64,000 bases of DNA, from the NCBI GenBank assembly GCA_947623455.1, contig OX392527.1, positions 4,894,001 to 4,958,000 of the forward strand, in the 5' to 3' direction. How positions within the stretch are numbered: position 1 is the first letter of the stretch; each line of letters begins with the position of its first letter. This document shows, in pieces, positions 39,901 to 54,900 of this stretch. Origin of the DNA: Mimachlamys varia (Eukaryota; Mollusca; Bivalvia; Pectinida; Pectinidae). Under the pieces are notes generated by a model. The model was not told the origin of the DNA. It saw only the letters and a program-made list of their open reading frames with translations, and ran no database searches. The position numbers were made by a program, and so were the translations under genes.

Positions 39901-42900
39901 ATAGCTATAGACCCAGTATTTCATTACAGAAACAGTGTGTCTGTAGAATCACGTGTCCTTGATGTATAGCTATAGACCCAGTATTTCATTACAGAAACAG
40001 TGTGTCTGTAGAATCATGTATCCTTGATGTATAGCTGTAGACCCAGTATTTAGTTACAAAAACAGTGTGTCTGTAGAATCATGTGTCCTTGATGTATAGC
40101 TATAGACCCAGTATTTCATTACAGAAACAGTGTGTCTGTAGAATCATGTATCCTTGATGTATAGCTGTAGACCCAGTATTTAGTTACAGAAACAGTGTGT
40201 CTGTAGAATCATGTGTCCTTGATGTATAGCTATAGACCCAGTATTTCATTACAGAAACAGTGTGTCTGTAGAATCATGTATCCTTGATGTATAGCTATAG
40301 ACCCAGTATTTCATTACAGAAACAGTGTGTCTGTAGAATCATGTATCCTTGATGTATAGCTGTAGACCCAGTATTTAGTTACAAAAACTGTGTGTCTGTA
40401 GAATCATGTGTCCTTGATGTATAGCTATAGACCCAGTATTTCATTACAGAAACAGTGTGTCTGTAGAATCATGTATCCTTGATGTATAGCTGTAGACCCA
40501 GTATTTAGTTACAGAAACAGTGTGTCTGTAGAATCATGTGTCCTTGATGTATAGCTATAGACCCAGTATTTCATTACAGAAACAGTGTGTCTGTAGAATC
40601 ATGTATCCTTGATGTATAGCTATAGACCCAGTATTTCATTACAGAAACAGTGTGTCTGTAGAATCATGTATCCTTGATGTATAGCTATATACCCAGTATT
40701 TAGTTACAGAAACAGTGTGTCTGTAGAATCATGTGTCCTTGATGTATAGCTATAGACCCAGTATTTCATTACAGAAACAGTGTGTCTGTAGAATCATGTA
40801 TCCTTGATGAATAGCTATAGACCCAGTATTTCATTACAGAAACAGTGTGTCTGTAGAATCATGTATCCTTGATGAATAGCTATAGACCCAGTATTTCATT
40901 ACAGAAACAGTGTGTCTGTAGAATCATGTGTCCTTGATGTATAGCTATAGACCCAGTATTTCATTACAGAAACAGTGTGTCTGTAGAATCATGTATCCTT
41001 GATGTATAGCTATAGACCCAGTATTTCATTACAGAAACAGTGTGTCTGTAGAATCATGTGTCCTTGATGTATAGCTATAGACCCAGTATTTCATTACAGA
41101 AACAGTGTGTCTGTAGAATCATGTATCCTTGATGTATAGCTATAGACCCAGTATTTCATTACAGAAACAGTGTGTCTGTAGAATCATGTATCCTTGATGT
41201 ATAGCTATAGACCCAGTATCTTGTTACAGAAACAGTGTGTCTGTAGAATCATGTATCCTTGATGTATAGCTATAGACCCAGTATTTATTAGCTCACCTGG
41301 TCCAAAGGACCAAGGTGAGCTTATGCGATACCGTGGCGTCCGTCGTCCGTCCGTCGTCCGTCGTCCGTCCGTCAACAATTGACTTCTTCTTTATAACCAC
41401 TGATCGGAATTTGACCAAATTTGGTCAGAAGCATCCCTATGGGGTGGGGACTCAAAATTGTACAAATGGTTGGGCTGACCCCCCAGGGGCCTGGGGGGCG
41501 GGGCCAAAAGGGGTCAATTTGGTTATTTGATATAAACGACTTCTTCTCTGAAACCGAGCAATGTATATTGCTCATATTTGGCTGGTAGTATTACTATGGG
41601 TTGGGGATTCAAAATTGTACAAATGGTGGGGCTGACCCCCCAGGGGCCTGGGGGGCGGGGCCAAAAGGGTAAGTTGGCTAAATTGATATAAACGACTTCT
41701 TCTCTGAAACCCAGTAATATATATCGCTCATATTTGGCTGGTAGCATCACTATTGAGTGGGGATTCAAAATTGTACAAATGGTGGGGCTGACCCCCAAGG
41801 GGCCTGGGGGGCGGGGTCAAAAGGGGTCAATTTGGCTATATTGATATAAACTATTTCTTCTCTGAAACCCAGTAATGTATATCGCTTATATTTGCCTGGT
41901 AGCATTACCATGGGGTGTGGATTCAAAATTGTATAAATGGTGGGGCTGATCCCCCAGGGGCCTGAGGGGCGGGGCCGAAAGGAGTCAATTTGGCTATAAT
42001 GATAAAAATGACTTCTTCTCTGAAACCAAGCAATGGATATTATTCATATTTGCCTGGTATCATCACTATGGGATTAGGATTCAAAATTATATGATTATGA
42101 TCACGGAGGGGCCTGAGGGGTGGGGCCAAAAGGGGCACATTAGACAATATTGGTATAAATGATCTCTTTCCTGAAACTAAGCAATGTATGACATCTATAT
42201 TCTAGTGGTAGAATCCAAAGGTTGCTTGAATTCAAATTTATACAAATGTTTTGGTAACCTCGATCACAATCATGGATTTAGATATGACCCCAGGGTCTGC
42301 CACGCCCTTGCAACTTGACTCCTGACTCATAACTTTTAAACGGCTGAGATCCCCACCCCAAAACTATATATACAATTGCTGGGCATTAAGAGACAATCAC
42401 AATTATGATTTTATATTTGACTCCAGGGTCTGCCACGCCCTTGAAACTTGACTCCTGAGTCATAACTTTTAAATGGTTGAGATCCCCACCCCAAAACTAC
42501 ATATACAATTACTAGGAATTAAGAGATAATCACAATCATGGTTTTTGATTTGGCCCTGGGGTCTGCCACACCCTTTTAATTTGACCCCTGAGTCATAACT
42601 TTTAAACGGTTGAGATCCCCACCCCAAAACTATATATACAATTACTGGGCATTAAGAGATGATCACAATCATGGTTTTTGATTTGGCCCTGGGGTCTGCC
42701 ACACACTTTTAATTTGACCCCTGAGTCATAACTTTTAAACGGTTGAGATCCCCACCCCAAAACTACATATACAATTACTAGGAATTAAGAGATAATCACA
42801 ATCATGGTTTTTGATTTGGCCCTGGGGTCTGCCACACCCTTTTAATTTGACCCCTGAGTCATAACTTTTAAACGGTTGAGATCCCCACCCCAAAACTATA

Positions 42901-45900
42901 TATACAATTACTGGGCATTAAGAGATGATCACAATCATGGTTTTTGATTTGGCCCTGGGGTCTGCCACACCATTTTAATTTGACCCCTGAGTCATAACTT
43001 TTAAACAGTTGAGATCCCCACCCCAAAACTATATATACAATTGCTGGGCATTATCAGATGATCACAATCATGGTTTATGTTTTGACCCCAGGGTTTGCCA
43101 CGCCCTTGTAAATTGACTTCGGAGTCATAACTTTTAAACAGTTGAGATCCCCACCCCAAAACTATATATACAATTGCTCGGCATTAAGAGACAATCACAA
43201 TCATGATTTCATATTTGATCCAAGGGTCTGCCACACCCTTGCAAATTGACTACTGAGTCGTAACTTTTGAATGGTCGAGATCCCCACCCCGAAACTATAT
43301 ATACAATTGCTGGGCATTAAGAGACAATCACATTTATATTTGACTCCAGGGTCTGCCACGCCCTTGAAACTTGACTCCTGAGTCATAACTTTTAAATGGT
43401 TGAGATCCCCACCCCAAAACTACATATACAATTACTAGGAATTAAGAGATAATCACAATCATGGTTTTTGATTTGGCCCTGGGGTCTGCCACACCCTTTT
43501 AATTTGACCCCTGAGTCATAACTTTTAAACGGTTGAGATCCCCACCCCAAAACTATATATACAATTACTGGGCATTAAGAGATGATCACAATCATGGTTT
43601 TTGATTTGGCCCTGGGGTCTGCCACACCCTTGTAAATTGACTTCGGAGTCATAACTTTTAAACAGTTGAGATCCCCACCCCAAAACTATATATACAATTG
43701 CTCGGCATTAAGAGACAATCACAATCATGATTTCATATTTGATCCAAGGGTCTGCCACACCCTTGCAAATTGACTACTGAGTCGTAACTTTTGAATGGTC
43801 GAGATCCCCACCCCGAAACTATACATACAATTACTGGGCATTAAGAGATGATCACAATCATGGTTTTTGATTTGGCCCTGGGGTCTGCCACACACTTTTA
43901 ATTTGACCCCTGAGTCATAACTTTTACACGGTTGAGATCCCCACCCCAAAACTATACATACAATTACTGGGCATAAAGAGATGATCACAATCATGGTTTT
44001 TGATTTGGCCCTGGGGTTTGCGACATTGTGCCCAGGATTCAAAATTGTACTCGTTGTGGGACTGACCCCCTAGGGCGCTGAGGGGCGGGGTCAAAAAGGG
44101 TTATTTAGCTATATTGGTTTAATCTACTTCTCCTCCATAACCATTGATTGGAAATGAGCCTTATTTGGCAGGAAGCATCTGTAGGTGCTCAAGATTCAAA
44201 ATTGTACTAATGGTGGGACTGACCCCCTAGGGGGCTGAGGGGCGAGCCAAAAAGAAAATATTTTATCATGATTACCTAGATACCAATGTATCCAGGTGAG
44301 CGATACAGGCCCTCTGGGCCTCTTGTTTACAGAAACAGTGTGTCTGTAGAATCATGTATCCTTGATGTATAGCTATAGACCCAGTAATGACATCATAAGA
44401 GTAGTAAAGATACTGTTGTGTGTGTAGGTGCTGACTATAGGGACACTGGTCCAGTACAACCATATGGATATGGAGAAGAAGAAGGGCGTGGTCCTGAAGC
44501 ACTACCCGGACAAGTACCAGACCCTCATTATAGACATCAAGACGCGCAAACGTCACACGGTAAGTCTGCTGTACACACAAATGTCAGTACCAGACCCTCA
44601 TTATAGACATCAAGACACGCAAACGTCACACGGTAAGTCTGCTGTACACACAAACGTCAGTACCAGACCCTCATTATAGACATCAAGACACGCAAACGTC
44701 ACACGGTAAGTCTGCTGTACACACAAACGTCAGTACCAGACCCTCATTATAGACATCAAGACAGGCAAACGTCACACGGTAAGTCTGCTGTACACACAAA
44801 TGTCAGTACCAGACCCTCATTATAGACATCAAGACACGCAAACGTCACACGGTAAGTCTGCTGTACACACAAATGTCAGTACCAGACCCTCATTATAGAC
44901 ATCAAGACACGCAAACGTCACACGGTAAGTCTGCTGTACACACAAACGTCAGTACCAGACCCTCATTATAGACATCAAGACACGCAAACGTCACACGGTA
45001 AGTCTGCTGTACACACAAACGTCAGTAGCAGACCCTTATTATAGACATCAAGACGCGCAAACGTCACACGGTAAGACTGCTGTTACACAGTTTGTGATAA
45101 GAGAGGAAGAAAATTCTTTTTGATTTTATACACAGGTACAGGACAAGTTTGTGGACTGCCTTTCATTGGTGGCCGACACCTGGGACACTGACCATGTGAC
45201 TTTGTTCATCAACACCATCCAGACTATAGTTGGCAAGATCAGAGCAGGTGAGACTTACAGGTTAAAAGGTCAGGGCAGGTGAGACTTACAGGTCAAAAGG
45301 TCAGGGCAGGCGAGTCTTACATGTCAAAAGGTCAAGGCAGGTGAGTCTTACAGGACAAAAGGTCAGGGCAGGTGAGACTTACAGGTTAAAAGGTCAGGGC
45401 AGGTGAGTCTTACATGTCAAAAGGTCAGGGCATGTGAGTCTTACATTTTATCATACAGAATGTGGGTCTTATTCTATCATACAGAATGTGGGTCTTATTC
45501 TATCATACAGAATGTGGGTCTTATTTTATCATACAGAATGTTGGTCTTAATTTATCATATTAGATATGGGTCTTAATTTATCAAATAGAATATGGGTCTT
45601 AATTTATCAAATAGAATATGGGTCTTAATTTATCATACATAATGTGGGTCTTAATTTATCATATAGAATGTGGGTCATAATTTATCAAACAGAATGTGGA
45701 TCTTAATTTTTATACAGAATGTGGGTCTTCATTTATAATATAGAATGTGGGTCTTAATTTATCATATAAAATGTGGGTCTCACACAGAAGGTGAATCTCA
45801 TCATTCAAATTGTCTCTATCATACAGTCATTTACTTTTGTAAGTAACCTGTAAGTTATTGCTCCTGTTGAATTTTTAAGAACTGATATATTTGGGGGCAA

Positions 45901-48900
45901 ATGCTTAGAAAAAAGGGGTATTTCATAGCAATTTTGTTCCTTCTCTTTGGTATTATGTTACGAAACATGACAGCATATAGAACCTGACATACGCATACAA
46001 ATCATGACGTAACCTTTAATTGGGTACCAGGGGCTGTAATTCTATTTAAGAAATTAGCATTGTGATAATTAATACATATCATACATGCACACACAGACTT
46101 GGGTTACTATTAATACAAACATCCCGACCTGGGAAATAAACAATATTTTACAACAATGAGCAGAAATGAAACTAGTGAGACGAGCGAGGCGCAAACCCGA
46201 GACCGATAGGTAATGGAGCCAGGACGTTACCACCAGGCCAAAAAGTCCAAACCAGTTGACCTGGTTTGTAATTTCTGATATTGTTATGTAAGGTTGTGTC
46301 TCCACTTAACAATTACTACAGACGGTTTGTGTGCTGTCTCTGTGTCTCAAGGTTCTATACATAAGGTATTACTAGAGACAGTTTGGGCGCTGTCTCTGTG
46401 TCTCAAGGTTCTATACATAAGGTATTACTAGAGACGGTTTGGGTGCTGTCTCTGTGTCTAAAGGTTCTATACATAAGGTATTACTTGAGACGGTTTGGGT
46501 GCTGTCTCTGTGTCTCAAGGTTCTATACATAAGGTATTACTAGAGACGGTTTGATGGTGTGTCTGTGTCTCATGGTTCTATATAAAAGAGTATTTGTTGT
46601 ATTTTGCAGAAGAAAAGGTATTACTAGAGACGGTTTGGGTGCTGTCTCTGTGTCTCAAGGTTCTATATAAAAGGTATTACTAGAGACGGTTTGGTGGTGT
46701 GTCTGTGTCTCATGGTTCTATATAAAAGAGTATTTGTTGTATTTTGTAGAAGAAAAGGTATTACTAGAGACGGTTTGGGTACTGTCTCTGTGTCTCATGG
46801 TTCTATACATAAGGTATTACTAGAGACGGTTTGGGTACTGTCTCTGTGTCTCATGGTTCTATATGTAAGGTATTACTAGAGATGGTTTGGGTACTGTCTC
46901 TGTGTTTCATGGTTCTATATTTAAGAGTATTTGTTTTATTTTGTAGAAGAAAAGGTATTACTAGAGACGGTTTGGGTACTGTCTCTGTGTCTCAAGGTTC
47001 TGTATATAAGGTATTACTAGAGACGGTTTGGTGGTGTATGTGTCTCATGGTTCTATATAAAAGAGTATTTGTTGTATTTTGTAGAAGAAAAGGTATTACT
47101 AGAGACAGTTTGGGTACTGTCTCTGTGTCTCAAGGTTCTCAACAACAATGTCAAGTCTATGGAGAACTGTATGGTGGAGGACTTGTTTGAGCCAGGATTT
47201 ATACAGTGTCTGGTTCACCTAGCCAGTAAGGGCACCGAGTTCAGTCAGCAGTGGCTCCTTAAGGATCTAGAGGTAAGTCAAGATCAGTTTACTTGTACCT
47301 GACTAGAACGTTATCTTCAGACAGTGACAGAATAGATGTCTTGCTAGTCGTCTTTCAATTGGTGTTCAGAATTTTTTTCACTTAAATTGTTGTTTGAACT
47401 AGCTTGTTAAAAGGTTTAAAAGTAATTTTCTTTGCAAATGGTAACATATTAATCACTCACAGCCCAGGGATATTTTCCCTGTTCTTTCAGAAGTCCCAGT
47501 CCTGATGCTTGTTAGGGGACCTATAAATCTAATATATATTTGCTGAAACATGTAATATACATGTATAAATGATTGTAAGCCATTAAGTGCATATTATGTG
47601 AAAATGTTCCATAAATCTATTAAGCTCACTATGTTTACTTATGGATGTTTTATGCAATTTATCTTCCGTTTGTATGCAAAAAAATCCAGCAATATAAAGC
47701 GTGTTTCATGCCTTTCCCTTCTGCGATTTTTTTGAGTAGGTTCTCTCTCTCATGTTGTACACAAACGAAGGAGTGGGTGCATCTCACAAACGCAGCAAGG
47801 CGCTATCCTACCCAGAACAACTTGCTGCCGCCTTAGAGAAACGTACAAAATCAAAACGTAATGCAGAAGACAATGAGTTCAACGATAGTGACCATGACAA
47901 CATGTCTTACCTGTCGTCCTCCTCCTCATCATCGTCGTCCAGTTTTAACAGCGGGGCAGACAGCAGTGATGACGAAACAGAAACAAAGAACATCAATGAC
48001 ACCTTCCCTGACCTTGATCAGAGGACGAAGGTCATGTTTGAGGTAATTTGGCTTTACTCAGGTTAATGAGTACAAACATTGTCATAATGATTACTTTGTT
48101 ATAGAGAAACGAAAAAGAAAAAACAATCTTCCATTACTGTAGCTGAAAATAAAATTGGTTACGGTTACTATCCTATCAATCTGCTTAGTGGCCTCCCTTT
48201 TATTGATGGACAACCTCAATTAGTGAAACCATTTCTACTGGTGATTATTGGCTAGCGTTATAGATAATTCCACCGTAATGGTAGGTATATAAATGTTTAC
48301 TAGTAACAGATCTGCTGTAATTTATCATTATCGGCTGTAAAGCTATTATTGTATAATAGCACTATGTTTGATTTCAGACACTACATAGCGACCTAAAGGT
48401 TCCATATGATGTCCTTCGTGCCATATTTGACATGCATGATAAAAACCCGGATGATGTTGTAAAGGCCATAGTAGAAAAGTAAGTATATGAAGTGCATACT
48501 AATGTTTGTTGTTAGGGTATCGTTGTGAGGGTAAAATGTTGTTCCCAAACTATCTGTATACAGTGGAATCTGTATACAGCATCCTCCCATGGGCAATTAA
48601 AAAAAGGTTGTTAAACAGAAGTGGTTGTTTAACAAAGTTTTAACATATTTTGTTTGTATAAAATGCACAACCATTTATCACAGAAAACTTGTTATTCTGA
48701 CAAAGTAAGCAGACCACCACACAAAGAGGACATTTATTTGAACAGGTAGTGATGACAGTAATTAGTAAACAAACATTCGAGAGAACTTAAGAAGAATTGT
48801 AATATCACTCAGAACAAACAGGCACCAGAGATTTGCTAAAGTTCCCTATTAACACAATTGTGGTTTTCGGTAGTAAACATATAGTATAATAATAAATGTT

Positions 48901-51900
48901 AGAACATTGACATTTTGCTAAATATACATCATTAAATTCATTACAAGTTTGTCAAATATGTTCACTTGAAATCAGTGAAAAGATGTAAGCAGCCATTTGT
49001 CAAATTTGTTGATGATAGCAAAATATAAAATGTGGTAGTTTAACAATATTTGGGGTCAATAATTGGTGGCTGCTAATCGCGCTAAACAGATGGTCACTTT
49101 ATAAAGGGAAATTTGATTATAAAAACGATTAGGAGGAATGAAAAATGGTCACACAGAACAGATGGTCGTTTTATACATATAGTCACTTGAGCAAATTCGA
49201 CTGTGTTTTCTGTCACTTTGGTCATCATTGAGGAGGTCTAATTGATGTAAATAAAAGTGGCCCCGCGTTTGTCCGTCCATCGACTATTACAATAAACCCC
49301 TAATAGTCATGAACCACAAAGCAGATTTTTACCAAATTTGGCCAGAATTAATTGGGAAATTTAATAAATTTTTCAAAATCCTTCTTCTTACAGAATTACA
49401 GGATACTGTCCAAATTGGTCTGAAGCATCTTTGGATGAAGGGGAATAAATTTTGTATAAAAGGTGGGGCTGAGGGGCAGGGCCTAATTGGGGGATGTTTT
49501 CCGTGCCACTGTATCCAGGTGAATGAGACAGGCCCCTTGTTAATATAAATGATCTCTTCTTTCAGCTTAGAAAACTCGCCTATGACAGCCAAAGAGGATA
49601 TCAAAAGACTCAGTCAGAAATGGTATGCTATATTGTAATCCCACAAAGAAATATTGTTATCCTCCGCCAAACGAAGTTGGCTGGGTATATACAAATGGGT
49701 TCCGTCCGCCTGGGTTGCCTTCCTCACAATACATTTTGAAGGAATTATCAGATTTTGATGAAACTTGCTTGGTAGACTTGTTACTTAAACCCCTCTCTCA
49801 AGTTGAATTTTCAGCATATTCTGTGCATATTTAATGAGGCTGCTGTGACTTGATTGGCTGATTGCTTTCCGCACGATATTTTTTGAAGGATTTATTGGAT
49901 TTTGATGAAACTTGCTTAGAAGACTTATTACCGAAACCCCTTGCTCAAGTTCGATTATCTGCATATTCGGCGCGTATTTAATTAGGCTTCTGTGACCTGA
50001 TTGGCTGATTGTTTTCCGCATGATATCTTTTGAAAGAATGGTTGGGTTTTGATGAGATTTGCTTGGTAGACTTTTTACCAGAACTATACTGCTAATATTG
50101 GTTTTTTTTTTTTGCATTATGCCCACTTTAATGTGATGCAATTAATATATTTACTTTGGGGCGGGAGATCTTGACGACTGTGTCCTTGTTTGTTTTCCTA
50201 TCTTTACTGTCTAAGTTGTACACTAATCATTTATCCAGTATAAATGTTGTTTCTGTTCCCTTCATTACCAGATTGTCACACATTTAGATAGAATAGGAAG
50301 GAGAATATATCAGAAGGGTTTTAAGTATTTCAGATTGTTTTGTGATGGGCGTATATAATTCCATGAATCGGTACTCTCACTGTTACAGGGAGTCCATTGC
50401 ACACACGAAGAGTCCCGAGGTCACCCAAATGACTGGTGTCACCGACAAAGTGATTGACACTGGAATACATTACCACCCGGTCATGAAGCAGACGGAGAGG
50501 TAAAATCATAAATCAACTTAATGTGTCAGCTAGACTTTAAATACTTGATATGTCTTAGATATGATTTAATTGATCAGAAGATACACTTTGTATGTGAGAT
50601 ATAGCCACAATTACCACATTCTCTGAAGAATGGTTAAATATGTTTGTACCTTGTGACTAAAGATCTATTTGTTCCTATTACCATGACAACAGAGGGATAG
50701 AGAAGGCTACCGAGGAGAGTGGGGAAACTCAAAAGCTGATTCGTACCCCTGACAACGATATGGAGGACGACCTTCACAAACAGCAGCGCACAAAGAGTGC
50801 TGAGCTACTTAAACAGGAACTGGAGAAGCAGGGCAAGGCAGGGGCCACGGATTACCTCCACAAGGTCAACATGGCTATGTCTGTACTGTACGCCCGCCAA
50901 GTCCTCATTAGTCTGCTGGCCCAGTGGCCAGACTCCGGGCATGTGATCTCGGCAGATCTCCTTGGCTGTAAGGATGTACAGCAGATACCGTGTGTACTCG
51001 ACCTCCTCAACAAGATGGAGAGTCGCGACTGTTTCCAGCAGGTAAACAGACAATAATGACTATAAACTATACATCTTAACTGGTAGAAGTTTCGGCGTGT
51101 AAATCTGTAGCTGAGGTGTTGTTAATATATGGTTTCTGTAATAGTCCTTTTAACAGACAGTCATTGTAACTCTCAGATATTGTACATGTAAAACAATGAA
51201 CTGTTGTCAGGTAGTGGAGAAGGTGATTCGTAACTGTGAGACGGACAGCCTGGTACCCATCGCCAGTACGGCCGGACAGTTTATGGAGGAAGTCACTCTA
51301 TCTTCTATCACCCACGAATCAGACCACAACAGTCGACACCTCCCAGACGTCAAAAAGACAGTCCAGTTACCAGGGGCTTCTTATCTCCAAGTGGCATTTG
51401 ACAGCAAGTGTGCAGTACGTGACACGGATGATGTCTTGGTATTCTCCTCCTCCGCCACTATGGATGTAAACAAACATGAGTACACTGGCCCTGCTGTTCC
51501 TAGCTGGTCTAGCTTCAGAATTCCAGGTAATTTTATACCAGATGCTGAGTTTTATAATGTGGATGGCACCTGTCATGTAAAGGTATTAAATTACTGGTCT
51601 TTTATATACAGGTAATTATATGTGTTAAGGTACATGTACTAAATACCTTTATATACAGGTAGTTATAGGTGTTACAATACTAGATACCTTTATATACAGG
51701 TAATTATAGGTGTTACAATACATGTACTAGATACCTTTATATACAGGTAGTTATAGGTGTTACAATACATGTACTAGATACCTTTATATACAGGTAATTA
51801 TAGGTGTTACAATACATGTACTAGATACCTTTATATACAGGTAATTATAGGTGTTACAATACATGTACTAGATACCTTTATATACAGGTAGTTATAGGTG

Positions 51901-54900
51901 TTACAATACATGTACTAGATACCTTTATATACAGGTAATTATAGGTGTTACAATACATGTACTAGATACCTTTATATACAGGTAGTTATAGGTGTTACAA
52001 TACTAGATACCTTTATATACAGGTAATTATAGGTGTTACAATACATGTACTAGATACCTTTATATACAGGTAGTTATAGGTGCTAAGATACCAGACAAAC
52101 ATATTTATGTAGGTATATACCTGAGTCATTAATATACAGCTATATAAAGGTATATAGACTAGTACTACTTATCTACTTACCTGATATGTTGGCCTCTATA
52201 TTCACACAGGTGACACCCTGTACTACTCGTTTAAGAGCAGTAAGGACGTGCGAGTACCTGTGTGGGGATACAAGTTTACTGTGACTGCTGGCACTCGAGA
52301 CAGCTTTGAAACTGGATACGCCATTCTTAATCGTGTTCTTTCTACAAATTTAGCATTGTAAGTATTTATCAAACTTCATTATAGATCTTTATAATTCTGC
52401 ATAGGGCACTCACCAGTTTTAGAAATAAACATTTTTGGCTCATGTGACTTTTTAGGTCATCTGAGACGAAGTCTCAAGTGACCTTTTCTAACTAGCCTTT
52501 TGTCCATCATCCATCTGTAAACAATTTACATTTTCAACTTCTCAAAAACCCCGAAACCAATTTGAATGAGATTTGACAGGAAACTTCCCTGGCCAAAGAT
52601 GCACCAAAATCGTTAATTATATGGTCTTAAACCTCTAAGGGAGGGTCAGATTAGTTGAAATTTCAAAAATCTTTTCCATATCCTGACATCCTGGAATCAA
52701 AAACTCTTCATCAATGGAAAGGTTTTAAGGTGCTTTATCAAAACTCAATGCCATGCCCCCCAGACTTCACGTTCCCCCATGGGGAGGGTGAAATTTACTA
52801 TAGTTTATATAGGAAAATGACACTTATGGATATACAGGTTGTATTTTTTCATTTTAAGTACCTTGGTAGAATATAATTCAATCTTTGTTGGAATTATTAT
52901 CAGGGGATAACATTTTGACATTAGAAGAATTTTGACACTGGACTTCCCCTTGGGCTTGGGGGGGGGGGGGGGGGGGGCTCAAAAAGGTCAAAATTGGCTA
53001 AAATTTCAACAATCTTCTTAAGTTTTGAAGACCCAGATACACTGGAATCAAATATTCTTTACAGATGGAAAGGTAGTAAGAGGCTTTATCAATATTGCAA
53101 ATTTCATGTGATTTGGACTTCAGGTGAATTTTAAAGGCCCAATATACGTAACTTCAGGGAAATTATCGTGATTCTGAAAAATTCTGAAATAATCCAGTTG
53201 ATTACCATGCAAAAATAAGCCTAAAACGAAATAAACATGAAACTCTGAACAAAAAAATCCAAAGAATTGAAAAGAATTCAGGTGGGGCCCACTTCAACAA
53301 CAAACCGAAGGTAAAAGACGGTTAAAAATGGACAAGTGTTTACAAATAGCGTGTTTCAACTGCTGCTGTACCGGTAACTGCGAAAGAATTCATCTTGAAT
53401 ATTGCTGATATCAGTTTATCTTAACTAAATCTATAAATGTAATAAGTTATTAAGCTTGATTTTCGCTTCAAGTTTTGTCGAAAGTTACGTATATTGGGCC
53501 TTTACTATAGTTTATATTGGAAAATGATACTTTTGTGTATATTTTGTTTGCTTTCAGTTGAAAATAATTCAAACTTGATTGGAATTACAACCAGGAGGTA
53601 ACGGTTTGATATTGAAAGAATTTTGGCTTTGCCCGACATTATAGGTATCCCTGTATGTTGGCGTCATTGGTGGAAGAGTTGGCTTCCACACAAAAGTTTA
53701 CAACAACTTGAGTTTACTTTGGCCAATCTAACTCAAACTTGATGCAATGTTTACAGAAAGTATTTGTTTCCCACATCACAATGTCATCCACTTCTGTGGA
53801 ATTCTTGTTAAATCTGGAAGTATTAATTGAATAGTCTCCCTTCACTAAATGAACTCCCCTCGTTGGTTTGTGTTCCAGAGCTCTCCCTCTAAGTGACCTT
53901 TGGCAAATTCTGGTCTTTGTGGCCACAAAACAGACTGGCAGTCAGCGGTTAAAAGCTATCCAACTTCTGCTGAAGATTGTCGGCACTCAACACAGGTTAG
54001 TACAGGTCCTCCTCAGCACTCTACACAGGTTAGTACAGGTCCTCCTCAGCACTCTACATAGGTTAGTACAGGTCCTCCTCTACACAGGTTAGTACAGGTC
54101 CTCCTCAGCACTCTACACAGGTTAGTACAGGTCCTCCTCTACACAGGTGAGTACAGGTCCCCTTCTACACAGGTGAGTACAGGTCCCCTTCTACACAGGT
54201 GAGTACAGGTCCTCCTCTACACAGGTGAGTACAGGTCCCCTTCTACACAGGTGAGTACAGGTCCCCTTCTACACAGGTGAGTACAGGTCCTCCTCTACAC
54301 AGGTTAGTACAGGTCCTCCTTTACACAGGTGAGTACAGGTCCCCTTCTACACAGGTGAGTACAGGTCCTCCTCTACACAGGTTAGTACAGGTCCTCCTCA
54401 GCACTCTACACAGGTTAGTACAGGTCCCCTTCTACACAGGTTAGTACAGGTCCCCTTCTACACAGGTGAGTACAGGTCCCCTTCTACACAGGTGAGTACA
54501 GGTCCTCCTCTACACAGGTTAGTACAGGTCCTCCTCTACACAGGTGAGTACAGGTCCCCTTCTACACAGGTGAGTACAGGTCCTCCTCTACACAGGTTAG
54601 TACAGGTCCTCCTCAGCACTCTACACAGGTTAGTACAGGTCCCCTTCTACACAGGTTAGTACAGGTCCTCCTCAGCACTCTACATAGGTTAGTACAGGTC
54701 CTCTACACAGGTTAGTACAGGTCCTCCTCAGCACTCTACACAGGTTAGTACAGGTCCCCTTCTACACAGGTTAGTACAGGTCCTCCTCTACACAGGTGAG
54801 TACAGGTCCTCCTCAGCACTCTACACAGGTTAGTACAGGTCCCCTTCTACACAGGTTAGTACAGGTCCTCCTCTACACAGGTGAGTACAGGTCCCCTTCT

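Noticed and set aside
41315..44042. Short frames inside the element at 41290-44327
   Set aside because: They repeat with the core units and have no transposase or helicase motif.
46190..46265. Functional tRNA gene on the minus strand
   Set aside because: Box A/B-like motifs are present but box B is degenerate and no cloverleaf or acceptor stem can be formed; kept only as a SINE candidate.
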